In this document: positions 49,436-58,688 of the stretch, in pieces
How the letters are laid out: the number at the start of each line of letters is the position of its first letter
Numbering within the stretch: position 1 is the first letter of the stretch
Assembly (NCBI RefSeq): GCF_000304455.1
Contig: NC_018605.1
Location: 613,664 to 677,663 of the forward strand
Direction: 5' to 3'
Source of the DNA: Cardinium endosymbiont cEper1 of Encarsia pergandiella
GTDB lineage: Bacteria > Bacteroidota > Bacteroidia > Cytophagales > Amoebophilaceae
DNA length: 64,000 bases
Notes under the pieces: generated by a model
Told to the model about the DNA's origin: nothing
Database searches by the model: none
What the model saw: only the letters and a program-made list of their open reading frames with translations
Translations under genes and position numbers: made by a program

Positions 49436-50473
49436 CTATGTAAACTGATCAGGGGTAATTTCAGAAAAGCGTTTCTTTTTTTTGGTAAAAAAATCAATAA
49501 CCATACTTCTTTTATATATATTGGCCAAGTAAGGTACAAGAAATTTTGGTTTAATTTTCTTTTTAAGTTTAAAAAAATCTATTTGTGCTTGCACAATAGC
49601 CCAGCTATGTGCGAACTTTCCCAGATACCACATCCTAAAAATGGCCAATAGATTGAAAGCTATATTTTTTATTGTGTCCATTAAATGAGCTGGATGATAC
49701 TTGTACAACATCAATAACCTATTTCTAAAATTTAAGTAGGTTTTGCGGGGACTCTGATAAGCTAGTGTAGCCCCCCCTAAATGATAAACGGTACTGGTAC
49801 CACAGTAATAGACCTTCCAACCAGCAATATGTGCACGCCAGCAAAGATCAATTTCCTCAAAGTGCGCAAAAAATAGCTCATCAAATCCCCCTAATGTATG
49901 GAAAGCTTTGGCCCGTACCAATACACATGCGCCACTGGTCCAAAAAATGGCCCTTGTATCATCGTATTGTCCACTATCTTTTTCAATATGATTGAAAATC
50001 CTTCCTCGACAAAAAGGATAACCATACATATCTATAAAGCCACCTGCTGCACCCGCATAATCAAATTCATCTGGTCTTTGAAGCGACAATATTTTAGGTT
50101 GACAAAACCCAATTGAAGGATCATGCTCCATAAGGGCCAACATCTCTGTTAACCAGTTTGCTGTAACCAGTAAGTCATTATTTAACAGTACATAGTAGGT
50201 GGCTTTAATCTGCTTTAGTGCCACATTATACCCTTTTGCTACGCCATAATTTCCATCATGCACCATACATGTTACGGTCGGAAAATGGTTGCGTAGGTAA
50301 TCTACCGAGCCATCTGTAGAGCCATTATCTATTATTATAATCCCATAGCCATGGCTATATAACAATAGGGTAGGCAAATATGCTTTTAGCAATGATAGCC
50401 CATTGTAATTTAAAACTACAATCGCAACAGTTGGCAAGTGGGGTATTTTATTGCGTTTATAGCATGGCTGCAT
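49436..50473 (-). CDS. Family 2 glycosyltransferase
   Basis: A cytoplasmic GT-A fold enzyme, 345 residues. VAIVVLNYNGLSLL, IIDNGSTDGSVDYL and the NNDL motif in YVLLNNDLLV mark the GT2 family; TSGACVLVRAKAFHTLGGFDE and HFEEIDLCWRAHIAGWKVYY are common in rhamnosyltransferase-like members. Substrate unknown. The start overlaps the ybaB 3' end by 17 bp, suggesting co-transcription with ybaB. Confidence 0.9.
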   Translation of the reverse strand: MQPCYKRNKIPHLPTVAIVVLNYNGLSLLKAYLPTLLLYSHGYGIIIIDNGSTDGSVDYLRNHFPTVTCMVHDGNYGVAKGYNVALKQIKATYYVLLNNDLLVTANWLTEMLALMEHDPSIGFCQPKILSLQRPDEFDYAGAAGGFIDMYGYPFCRGRIFNHIEKDSGQYDDTRAIFWTSGACVLVRAKAFHTLGGFDELFFAHFEEIDLCWRAHIAGWKVYYCGTSTVYHLGGATLAYQSPRKTYLNFRNRLLMLYKYHPAHLMDTIKNIAFNLLAIFRMWYLGKFAHSWAIVQAQIDFFKLKKKIKPKFLVPYLANIYKRSMVIDFFTKKKKRFSEITPDQFT

Positions 50474-50747
50474 GTTCTTGTATGACTGCTTGGATTTTAT
50501 CGTCTACTTCTTCCAACGCTAAGTTGACCGCACCTACTATAAGGTCTTGGACCATTTGCCGATCTTTTTTATTAAATAAGTTTTCATCTATTGAAATAGC
50601 GCATAGCTTTTTAGTCCCACTCACCGTTACGCGAACCAGTCCAGCGCCTGTTTCTTTGGTTACAGTAAGTTGGTCCATCTGTTTTTTAACCGCTTCCATT
50701 TTTGTCTGAACCTGGTTCATTGCACCAAATAAATTCTTTATATCCAT
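50457..50747 (-). CDS. YbaB/EbfC nucleoid-associated protein
   Basis: A small DNA-binding protein of 96 residues: helix with MNQVQTKMEAVKKQMDQL, then VTVSGTKKLCAISIDENLF and MVQDLIVGAVNLALEEVDDK, the YbaB pattern. Usually found next to recR or dnaX; neither is adjacent here. It overlaps the glycosyltransferase gene downstream. Confidence 0.92.
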   Translation of the reverse strand: MDIKNLFGAMNQVQTKMEAVKKQMDQLTVTKETGAGLVRVTVSGTKKLCAISIDENLFNKKDRQMVQDLIVGAVNLALEEVDDKIQAVIQEHAAML

Positions 50748-50807
50748 TGTAATAAGTTAAAGCCTAATGATAAGATTATATGGGTTATTTGCTTTCCTTT
50801 CTACATA

Positions 50808-51968
50808 CTACTCTTTATTTTTATAGCCTTTTATCATATGGCTCATCCAAGATCTGATAGGCGCTAAACTATGCACTATCACAAGCCATAAGGCAAGTAT
50901 TAGAATCGAACCATCACGTTCTATCAATAGTGCACTAAAAAGCCAAATTATAATAGAAATATCCATCAAGAGCATATACAAGGCTGCTACTAGATAAAAA
51001 CCATAATGTATCCTACCATCCCACCACATTTTTATCCAATAAATTTTGTCATGGCTTAGTAAACTATCTACCAACCAGGCTAATCCTAAAAAGATAAAAA
51101 GTTGTTGAATACCTAGTTTGAATCGATGGCTTTGTAAAATTTTAGCAGGCTTTATTTTAAACCATAACATAGCTACAGCTGCCGTTGAAAGCATTACCAA
51201 AGCAAAAAATATAGGAAATTTAACTGGAAAAATCTTTTGAATGCTATTTAACTGGGTGGATCCATTCGGTTTAGGTTCTATACCTAGAAATAGTAGTTCG
51301 GCTACTACTAAAAGGCAAGGGAGCAGTTCTATTTTATTTTTTGGTTGCGCTACAACTTCATCTTTAGCAAGATCATTGAACGATGCATATAGCTTGCTAA
51401 GCCATCTATCGGGTATAAGGTAAGCAAACCAACTGCTGGCTGCTGTTATGCCAATTGTTAGGGTGGCAGTCGTTCCTACTAAATTTAGTATAGGTAATCC
51501 ATTGTTCCCTGCGACCACTATAAGGAGTATGCCTGATATCGATAAAGGACTGGCCAATACGGCCATATGTCCAGCAACTGCAATGGGAAAAAGTAGCCGG
51601 GACTTGCCCTTATGTAGGGGATTTGGCTCGCATGCCAATCTATATAACCATGCTTTATCTCCTGTTAGGAAAACCAATCCATAGCAAAATAGTACTATTG
51701 AAATACCATTATGGTTCTTGACCTGTCCTGCAAAAATCTTGCATTTGTTTGCCATTAAGTAAAAAAATCCAGTTGCTTCCAGTGTAGCCATCAGCAGCAA
51801 CCAAGTCGCCTGTAAGAGCATTAAGTCATTAGGAGGGGGAGTAGGTTGTACCGAACAAGTCAAGAGACCCAAGACCAATCCACTCAGTAAGCCAAGGGAA
51901 ATCCCACCTAAGTACAGACTTGCGATCAGCACTATAAGGAGCATACCCCATCCAATTGTAGACATCAT
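50808..51968 (-). CDS. Divergent Dcu-type C4-dicarboxylate transporter paralog
   Basis: 386 residues, with about ten membrane helices. It keeps the frame of DcuA/B (GGISLGLLSGLVLGLL, VAGHMAVLASPLSISGILLI, FALVMLSTAAVAMLWF), and aligns over its length with the upstream gene at 51991 (LHGALASPISSIMVILSG; MLSTAACIMLLC). It is shorter by about 50 residues, losing the FPLGIALGIPP and IYPTMLAA segments, so it may be a degenerating duplicate or a partner subunit. Gap to the upstream gene is 22 bp. Confidence 0.75.
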   Translation of the reverse strand: MMSTIGWGMLLIVLIASLYLGGISLGLLSGLVLGLLTCSVQPTPPPNDLMLLQATWLLLMATLEATGFFYLMANKCKIFAGQVKNHNGISIVLFCYGLVFLTGDKAWLYRLACEPNPLHKGKSRLLFPIAVAGHMAVLASPLSISGILLIVVAGNNGLPILNLVGTTATLTIGITAASSWFAYLIPDRWLSKLYASFNDLAKDEVVAQPKNKIELLPCLLVVAELLFLGIEPKPNGSTQLNSIQKIFPVKFPIFFALVMLSTAAVAMLWFKIKPAKILQSHRFKLGIQQLFIFLGLAWLVDSLLSHDKIYWIKMWWDGRIHYGFYLVAALYMLLMDISIIIWLFSALLIERDGSILILALWLVIVHSLAPIRSWMSHMIKGYKNKE

Positions 51969-51990
51969 AAATGCAATAAATATGGTTAGA

Positions 51991-53301
51991 TTACAGGCCA
52001 GCTAGCCCAATATAGACCATTAAGAATCCAATGCCAATTGCACCAGCAATCGAGACCAAACCTGGTAACATAAAGCTGTGATTAAAAAGGAACTTGCCCA
52101 CCCGGGTGGTACCTGTAGTATCTAAATGCATAGCGGCCAGCATCGTTGGGTAAATTGGAATGATAAATACACCGTTTGCCGCTGCAGCAGAGGCCAATAA
52201 TATCTTAGGAGGAATCCCCAATGCGATACCTAGTGGAAATACAGCTTTAATTGTGGCGGCAGAGCTACCCATGATAGCAGCCATAAAGAGTAGAATAATA
52301 AAAAACTTCCAAGGTTCAGCAAAATAACTCGAGATAAGCTGAAGTAATATAGGTTTATTATTCTCTACAAATGTACTACTTAACCAAGCAATCCCTAGAA
52401 GGGATAACATCCCTTGTATACCAGCAGAAAATGCCTTTCCCTCCGTAATAGATTTAGGTGAAACCCGGCACAATAACATAATACATGCAGCAGTAGATAA
52501 CATCACCAGTGGCATAATATAAGCAGATGGGAATACCACCTTTATACCATTTACTTCCCAAGAAGGGCGCAAGAATTGTAGAGCATCTAGCAACACAATT
52601 GCTAAGCTCGCGAGTAAGAAGCAACCAATTGAAAGCTTTGCCCGGTTGCCACTTCGAGCCACAACAGTAGGAGAGAAGGAGGGGACTGTTTCCTTTGTGC
52701 CAACTATTGAGGAGGCTGGCATGGCTTTGCTTAGTAGATTGGTAACCCATGTGGCCATCAGCGTGCCACCCATTGTGGAAGGTATTATAACCTTTAAGAT
52801 CGTGACTAGGTCGATCCCAGACGCACTTAAAAATCCGCTTAAAATAACCATTATAGAAGAAATAGGGCTGGCCAGTGCACCATGCAAAGCCGCAACAACA
52901 GAAAGTGATAAAGGACGCTCTGGACGAATACCTATTTCTTTAGAAACTTCTGCAATAACAGGAAGAATAGAATAAGCGATGTGGTTGGTCCCTCCAAAAA
53001 AAGTAATCGCATAAGTGACTATAGGGCTAATATATATGATGCTACGTGGATGTTTTCTGATACAGGACTCTGCCAGTTGCACCAGGTAGCTCAACCCACC
53101 AGCAGCTTCTATAGTACCTACTGCAGCCACTACTGAAGCAATACAGAGTGTGATTTGAAAAGGAGGATCTGCTGGTGTTGCATTTGCAACCACCATAAAC
53201 AACCATATACCCAATCCGCCCAGCATACTCAAACTTAAACCTTGTAATCGAGCGCCTAGAAAAGAAGCTGTTAAAAGTATACTTAAACCTATTAAAAGCA
53301 T
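51991..53301 (-). CDS. Anaerobic C4-dicarboxylate transporter, DcuA/DcuB type
   Basis: An inner-membrane antiporter of 436 residues, close to DcuA/B length. Features include GGLGIWLFMVVANATPADPP, VGTIEAAGGLSYLVQLAE, TFFGGTNHIAYSILPVIAEV, ALHGALASPISSIMVILSG and GVFIIPIYPTMLAAMHLD. Such carriers exchange fumarate, malate, aspartate or succinate; in a symbiont they would import host dicarboxylates. Forms a likely two-gene operon with the divergent paralog downstream. Confidence 0.92.
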   Translation of the reverse strand: MLLIGLSILLTASFLGARLQGLSLSMLGGLGIWLFMVVANATPADPPFQITLCIASVVAAVGTIEAAGGLSYLVQLAESCIRKHPRSIIYISPIVTYAITFFGGTNHIAYSILPVIAEVSKEIGIRPERPLSLSVVAALHGALASPISSIMVILSGFLSASGIDLVTILKVIIPSTMGGTLMATWVTNLLSKAMPASSIVGTKETVPSFSPTVVARSGNRAKLSIGCFLLASLAIVLLDALQFLRPSWEVNGIKVVFPSAYIMPLVMLSTAACIMLLCRVSPKSITEGKAFSAGIQGMLSLLGIAWLSSTFVENNKPILLQLISSYFAEPWKFFIILLFMAAIMGSSAATIKAVFPLGIALGIPPKILLASAAAANGVFIIPIYPTMLAAMHLDTTGTTRVGKFLFNHSFMLPGLVSIAGAIGIGFLMVYIGLAGL

Positions 53302-53461
53302 TTCCGCAAGTTTATTTAGATTATATCTTCAACAAAATAAGAAAGTAGCTTGCCATTGTACTTTAGTTTATACCATATAACCTTGTTAATCAAATCTACA
53401 TAAAAAATTACAAACGGTACAATATTTAATTGGATGCTATATGTACTTCATGTAAGCTTTT

Positions 53462-54376
53462 TTAAAGCAAATGCGCCAAAACCGATTTTTTCGGGCTACT
53501 ATAGCTACGCAGCAGTTCTATTTCTTTTGTCCACATCGTTGCACCATTAGGTGTTTCCAAATACTTGGGAATCGTCTGAAGTTTTGGATGACACATCATG
53601 GCTTTGAAACTATCCATGCCTATTTCCCCATTTCCTAAGTTAGCGTGCCGATCCTTTCTTGAACCAAGTGGCGTCATGGAGTCATTCACATGTAGCGCAT
53701 AGAGGTGGTTTAGACCAACGATTGATTCAAATTTGGCCAATGTATTTGCCCATCCATCTACTGTACGGATGTCATAGCCTGCTGCAAAAATATGGCAAGT
53801 ATCTATACAAACCCCAATCGGCACTACTGTTTTGACTCGATCAATTATATAGGCTAACGCTTCAAAAGAATGGCCCACCGTAGAGCCTTGACCTGCAGTA
53901 GTTTCTATAAGCAAACGTAAGGTGGTTTCTGGTTGAAAGAGTCGCTCAATGGTCGATAAGCTTTGCACAATTCGGTCTAAACACGCTAGCGTGCTGTCTC
54001 CCGTTGCAGCGCCTGGATGAAAATTTAAATAGCTGATTTTTAAAGCCAAACAACGTTCTATTTCTTCCAAAAAAGCCTCACGACTTTTGGCCAATAAGTC
54101 TGCTTTATTGGAGCCGAGGTTGATCAAATAACTAGCATGACTCATCACTTGTTTTATAGCAGTAACTTCTAACGTATGGTGCCATTTATCCAGTTGTGCT
54201 TGCTGCAGTTTGGTACTTCCCCATTGACGTTGGTTACTGGTAAAAAGTTGTATGGTAGTTGCACCTATTGCTGCACCATCTAATAACGCATTATGGAGCC
54301 CTCCTTGCGTAGAGGTATGCGCACCAATCAGTGGGAGAGAGCTTTCTATTTTTGGTGGTGTTGCTATCTGTACCAT
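53462..54376 (-). CDS. nfo: Endonuclease IV
   Basis: AP endonuclease that cuts DNA at abasic sites and completes repair begun by glycosylases such as the mpg product. The 304 residues carry the TIM-barrel metal ligands of the family: GAHTSTQGGLHNAL, VMSHASYLINLGS, LLIETTAGQGSTVG, CIDTCHIFAAGYD, HVNDSMTPLGSRKDRHANLG and YLETPNG. About 20 residues longer at the N-terminus than E. coli Nfo. Start ATG 54376. Confidence 0.95.
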   Translation of the reverse strand: MVQIATPPKIESSLPLIGAHTSTQGGLHNALLDGAAIGATTIQLFTSNQRQWGSTKLQQAQLDKWHHTLEVTAIKQVMSHASYLINLGSNKADLLAKSREAFLEEIERCLALKISYLNFHPGAATGDSTLACLDRIVQSLSTIERLFQPETTLRLLIETTAGQGSTVGHSFEALAYIIDRVKTVVPIGVCIDTCHIFAAGYDIRTVDGWANTLAKFESIVGLNHLYALHVNDSMTPLGSRKDRHANLGNGEIGMDSFKAMMCHPKLQTIPKYLETPNGATMWTKEIELLRSYSSPKKSVLAHLL

Positions 54377-54554
54377 ATCATGCCCATAGATTACTAAAAT
54401 TTAAAATCCAAGCCATAAGTATACAAAATTATATGCAAATTATTTGTTGGTTTATACAATATACAATAGTTTGCTGCCAGCAAACACCCCGTTATATTAA
54501 CTACACTACAGATAGTGTAGCGCTCTAAAAATTAGTCTTAAAAATCATTTCACT

Positions 54555-55368
54555 ATGCCATACATATGGCATATATATAAAACGTTCAGCTATTTTATTT
54601 TTCTTTTTGGGTCGACTATGACCTATGCGCAACTAGCCGCCAGTTACATAAACTACCCATCAGCTGCCTTGCCCTTTACCACGCATAGTACTTCAACCGA
54701 TCTAGTATCAGGAAGCATAGATCTAGTTTTTTCCTATTGTAACAACCATTTTAAATGTATAGATCCACTGGTTAAGTCTGCCATGAATTTAAAAAAACTA
54801 CAAATCCTGTAACAAATTTTTCTAATCAAACCCATCTGGTAATTTTTCTTCATGGTCTTAATAAAACTTCTTCAAGTTTAAAAGGACTAGAAAAATTTAT
54901 AAAAAGTCAAGGATTCTCAACATTGAATGTGAATTATCTTTCAACCAAGTATACAATAGAAGAATTAATAGAATTAATACATACTAAAATTAGTAATCAT
55001 TTCAATGAATATAAAATTATCTCATTCGTAATAATGGTAGTGAAGTTGCTGATTTTTTTAAAATAACAAGTTATATAGAGGATTTTTCGGACCTGCAGCT
55101 GGCCAATTAGTAACCAAGCAAAAAAAATTAACCCATCTTTATGGAAAACCTTATTATGAATATGGTATTATTGCTGGTAATCTACCCTTAGATTTTTATT
55201 ACTTTTTATTTAAAGGCAAGTCAAATGATGGAAAACTAACTGTTTATAGTACTAATGAAAAGTATGAAAGATCATACTGTTATCAGGGTACCCGATTGGT
55301 ATCTATCTAAGAGTAAAGCAGCATGGAGATTAACACTAAGTTTTTTGTTACATTCCAAGTTTGGTTAG
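54555..55368 (+). pseudogene. Exported alpha/beta-hydrolase (lipase-like), multiply frameshifted
   Basis: An N-terminal frame (54555-54812) with a signal-like stretch (TFSYFIFLFGSTMTYA) is followed, in other frames, by HLVIFLHGLNKTSSSLKGLE and FSTLNVNYLSTKYTIEEL (~54830-54990), NNGSEVADFFK (~55028), GPAAGQLVTKQKKL and YEYGIIAGNLPLDFYYFLF (~55088-55215), and DHTVIRVPDWYLSKS (~55275). These are the successive parts of a PGAP1/lipase-type hydrolase, with the segment expected to hold the GxSxG nucleophile deleted near 55025. At least four shifts; clearly dead. Confidence 0.7.
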
Positions 55369-55539
55369 GTATATGAAGTAAATATTTGCTCAAGATTTGG
55401 ATGGATCGACAATTACTGATATAATCATTAAGGTTATAAGCTACCATAAAACCATTGATGTAGTTTTTCCTATTTGCTTAGGAAGCCTGTTTTTTTTACT
55501 TTTGTAGGGGAAATTTTGGTTAACTTCCTTTTATTTCTT

Positions 55540-55624
55540 GCGGGTGTGGCGGAACTGGTAGACGCGCTAGACTTAGGATCTAGTACTGAAAAGTGTGGGG
55601 GTTCGAGTCCCTCCATCCGCACCA
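55540..55624 (+). tRNA. tRNA-Leu (anticodon TAG)
   Basis: A class II tRNA: acceptor GCGGGTG pairs with CATCCGC, D-arm TGGCGGAACTGGTAGACG, anticodon stem CTAGA/TCTAG with loop CTTAGGA (anticodon TAG), short variable arm, T-arm GGGGGTTCGAGTCCCTC, and encoded ACCA at the 3' end. Confidence 0.96.
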
Positions 55625-55686
55625 TTGCGGTGTATGTTTTAGTATTAAAAATCCGTTTTTATCTTATCTTTTAAATCTGTTTTACT

Positions 55687-57024
55687 TTGGATATTCAGTT
55701 TAATAAAATTAACCCCAACCATGGGGTTATCTCCATTACGTTACATGAATTTGACTATAAGTCAGCTGTTGCAAAGCAGTTCAAGCATTACGCCCAAACG
55801 GTTCGTTTAAAGGGTTTTAGATTGGGATCTGTTCCTGAAGATCTTATTAAAAAGATGTATGGTTCTTCTATCCTTGCTGAAGAACTACATAAAATAGCTG
55901 TAGCCTCTTTAAAAAATTATATTCTACAAGAGCATATTTCTATTTTTATGGATCCAATTTTGGTTACCCCTTTACAAGAGATACATCTTAAAAATCAAGA
56001 TACTTTTACCTTCTCTTATGAAGTTGGCTTAATCGAAAAACGGCCTATTGTATTTGAACCAAATATTTCTATTACTGAATTTGAAATAGATCATGTTGAA
56101 TCTAAATTAGTAGATGAATTTTTGGAAGGGTTGCAAATGGTGCATGGTCAAGTTGCACATCTTGAAGAAAGTGCAATGGACACTATGTTGTATGGTACAT
56201 TGGTAGATAGTACGGGTGCAATTGGTATAGATATTCGTATTTCTATCATGCACATTCCTGAACATTTAAGGGAGGAATTGGTAGGTCGTCGTGTTGGTCA
56301 AAAAGTGATGCTTACAGAAGAGAGTCTCAAACACCATTTCCCCGCCCTTTTAGGTGTCAGTTTTAGTGACTTTATTGCTTTTAAGAAGTATGAATCTGCT
56401 TGGCCTGCTACTTTTACAATTGATAAAATTGTTCAAGTTGTACCGATGGCTATTGAACCTGCCCTTTTTGATCTTGTGTTAGGAAAAGGAGTCGCCCATT
56501 CCGAAAATGAGTTCCGAGAGGCTATTGCTAAAATTATTTTATTTGATAAGCGTGCAGAAGCACGTCATGCATTCTATCAAGATTTGCAAGAAGCCCTTTT
56601 GAAGGATAATAAAGTTGATTTACCAGAAGCCTTTCTTAAACGATGGCTTATGGTTAATAATCCAGAGGCAACATTAGAGGCAATAGAAGAATACTATGAT
56701 GCACATAAAGAAGATTTAAGGTGGGAGCTTTTATTGAGTAATATCGTCCGTCAAAATAACTTAGCAGTTACTACTTCAGATGTAGTGGATGAAACGAAAC
56801 GTGCATATGTTGATTATGCTGCTCATAAGGGTTTGCAGCTAGAAGAAAATGATGCGGCTATTCATACAGGTGCAATTTCTTTTCTACAGGGTAGTGAGGG
56901 AAGTAAGTATTATTCCAAATTGCATAATCAGTTAAGTAGGGATAGGGCAATAAATTTTATAAAAAAACAAATAACTATAGTAACTGAAACAGTTTCAGCT
57001 GGAACCTTTGATGCAAAAAAGTAG
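55687..57024 (+). CDS. tig: Trigger factor
   Basis: Ribosome-associated folding chaperone with the Bacteroidota form of the sequence. The N-terminal ribosome-binding signature is LKGFRLGSVPEDLIKKMYG (about residues 42-60). The middle PPIase-like part is divergent, and a helical C-terminal chaperone domain follows. No ATG fits; the TTG at 55687 starts the conserved MDIQFNKI region. Located 62 bp after tRNA-Leu and in the same direction as lepB. In many bacteria tig is followed by clpP/clpX, but not here. Confidence 0.92.
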   Translation: MDIQFNKINPNHGVISITLHEFDYKSAVAKQFKHYAQTVRLKGFRLGSVPEDLIKKMYGSSILAEELHKIAVASLKNYILQEHISIFMDPILVTPLQEIHLKNQDTFTFSYEVGLIEKRPIVFEPNISITEFEIDHVESKLVDEFLEGLQMVHGQVAHLEESAMDTMLYGTLVDSTGAIGIDIRISIMHIPEHLREELVGRRVGQKVMLTEESLKHHFPALLGVSFSDFIAFKKYESAWPATFTIDKIVQVVPMAIEPALFDLVLGKGVAHSENEFREAIAKIILFDKRAEARHAFYQDLQEALLKDNKVDLPEAFLKRWLMVNNPEATLEAIEEYYDAHKEDLRWELLLSNIVRQNNLAVTTSDVVDETKRAYVDYAAHKGLQLEENDAAIHTGAISFLQGSEGSKYYSKLHNQLSRDRAINFIKKQITIVTETVSAGTFDAKK

Positions 57025-57031
57025 TTGGTTG

Positions 57032-57064
57032 TCCTAAAATTTACTACCCTATTGCAACGGTCTC
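57032..57064. repeat. Solo IS5-type terminal repeat
   Basis: TCCTAAAATTTACTACCC then CTATTGCAACGGTCTC is very close to the outer end of the IS5-type element at 6767-6798 (TCCTAAAAATTAACAAAG, CTATTGCAACGGTCTC). No other IS sequence is present between tig and lepB, so it is a scar left after loss of an element. Confidence 0.6.
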
Positions 57065-57096
57065 CTATTGTAGGTATTTTATAACGAAGCGCACGT

Positions 57097-58203
57097 ATGA
57101 AAACTTCTTTTTCATCTAAAAAACAGGGAGAGCTTAGTTCCGCTCTAGGTGCTATTCGGGACTGGATAGCTTCTATTTTTTTTGCTGCTATGGCAGCTGC
57201 CTTTATCCGTTGGATGGTTATTGGCCTTTATGTTATACCTTCCGCTTCTATGGAGCCCACACTTTTAACGGGCGATTTTGTTTTGGTTAGTAAGCTTCAC
57301 TATGGAGCCCGTACACCTGCTACTCCGTTGCAGATCCCTATTACCCATCAAACCATTCCATTTACAAAAATTCCTTCATACCTTGACTGGATTCAATTGC
57401 CACAATATCGATTGCCTGGATTGAGCAAAATAAAACGCAATGATATTATTGTTTTTAATACACCAATAGGTCATGCACCACCGGATTTAACAGACTATTG
57501 GATCAAGCGTTGTATCGCACTTCCTGGTGATTTGTTGCAGATAAAACAGAAGCAACTTTATGTAAATGGTGCATTAGCCGATCCAGCAGATAGACCTCAG
57601 TATCGTTATTTTATGAAAACCAAGCGCCATTTAACAGCTGCTTTTTTTGAAAAAAATGGTATTAGAAACCCTCTGCCATCTACTGTGCCAGGTTGTGAAG
57701 GCTATATCATTTATACGACCCCAGAAAAGGTGCAGCAGCTCAATACTATACTACCTGCCTATATACAGTCACTAGCTCCAATAGAAGATAAAGTAGGCAA
57801 CCTTGCCTCTAGTCTCTATCCTTGTCATCCTACTTTGGGGTGGACCAAAGATAATTTTGGCCCGCTTCAGGTGCCTACAAAGGGAGCAGTTGTTCCAATC
57901 AACCGACAGAATATTCTATTGTATCGTCCTATCATCGAAAGATTTGAAGGGAAAAAAAATATTCGATTTACCCAAACTGAATGTTGGATAGATGGTCAGC
58001 AAATAGCCTCTTATACTTTCTGTAAAAATTATTATTTTGCGATGGGAGACAATCGAGATCAATCTCATGACTCTAGATTCATTGGTTTTATTCCAGAAGA
58101 CTATATTGTGGGTAAAGCGGTTATGGTCTTGTTGTCTTCAAATAGAAGCCACTCTTTTTTCAGTGGCATCCGTTGGAATAGGTTATTCCACTTTGTAAAT
58201 TAG
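57097..58203 (+). CDS. lepB: Signal peptidase I
   Basis: Cleaves signal peptides at the inner membrane. The 368-residue form with an insertion is typical of Bacteroidota. One N-terminal membrane segment (residues ~24-46) leads to the nucleophile Ser51 in PSASMEPTL; the general base is Lys137 in YWIKRCIALPGD. A ~130-residue insertion separates this from the conserved end FAMGDNRDQSHDSRFIGFI. It would process the exported proteins found in the window. rnpB begins about 15 bp after its stop. Confidence 0.95.
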   Translation: MKTSFSSKKQGELSSALGAIRDWIASIFFAAMAAAFIRWMVIGLYVIPSASMEPTLLTGDFVLVSKLHYGARTPATPLQIPITHQTIPFTKIPSYLDWIQLPQYRLPGLSKIKRNDIIVFNTPIGHAPPDLTDYWIKRCIALPGDLLQIKQKQLYVNGALADPADRPQYRYFMKTKRHLTAAFFEKNGIRNPLPSTVPGCEGYIIYTTPEKVQQLNTILPAYIQSLAPIEDKVGNLASSLYPCHPTLGWTKDNFGPLQVPTKGAVVPINRQNILLYRPIIERFEGKKNIRFTQTECWIDGQQIASYTFCKNYYFAMGDNRDQSHDSRFIGFIPEDYIVGKAVMVLLSSNRSHSFFSGIRWNRLFHFVN

Positions 58204-58217
58204 TAAGTAGTACTAGG

Positions 58218-58606
58218 AAAACAAGCTGGCTTGTCGCTTTGGTAATTAAATACCAAAGAGGAAAGTCCGGGCAATACAGAGCACCCTACTTCCTAACAGG
58301 AAGGCATATGGAAGCAAATCTATGTGACAGAAAGTGCCACAGAAAACAGACCGCTAGCGTTAATAGAGCGAGTAAGGGTGAAAAGGTGAGGTAAGGGCTC
58401 ACCGCTCTATTGGTGACAGTAGAGGCAGGGTAAACCTTAGGGATTGCAAGGCCAAATAAACATGTCCACACTATAGCGTGACGGGCTGCTCGTTCGTTTC
58501 TAAGGCATGCGGGTAGGCCGCTAGAAGCCATAAGTGATTATGGCTCCAGATAAATGACAAGCAGTGCCCTCTAAGGCATTACAGAACCCGGCTTATAGGC
58601 TTGTTT
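58218..58606 (+). ncRNA. rnpB: RNase P RNA
   Basis: Catalytic RNA of tRNA 5' processing. Universal parts are present in order: AACAAGC (P1 5' strand) at about 58219, GAGGAAAGTCCGGGC (P4 5' half) at 58259, CAGACCGC near 58350, GGTAAGGGTGAAAAGGTGAGG-type P10/11 region, GGCTTATAGGCTTGTTT with ACAGAACCCGG (P4 3' half and P1 3' strand) to about 58606. Length near 390 nt fits type A bacterial RNA. The P1 3' strand is followed by a T-run that may act as terminator. Confidence 0.95.
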
Positions 58607-58688
58607 TTCTTTATCCACCTGCCGAAATTCAATAAGCGTATGTCCTACTTACTATCCATATATTAAATACTTTTCTCATCCATTGCGT

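Noticed and set aside
58286-58531. 81-residue minus-strand open frame
   Set aside because: It lies wholly inside the RNase P RNA gene on the opposite strand and has no family features.
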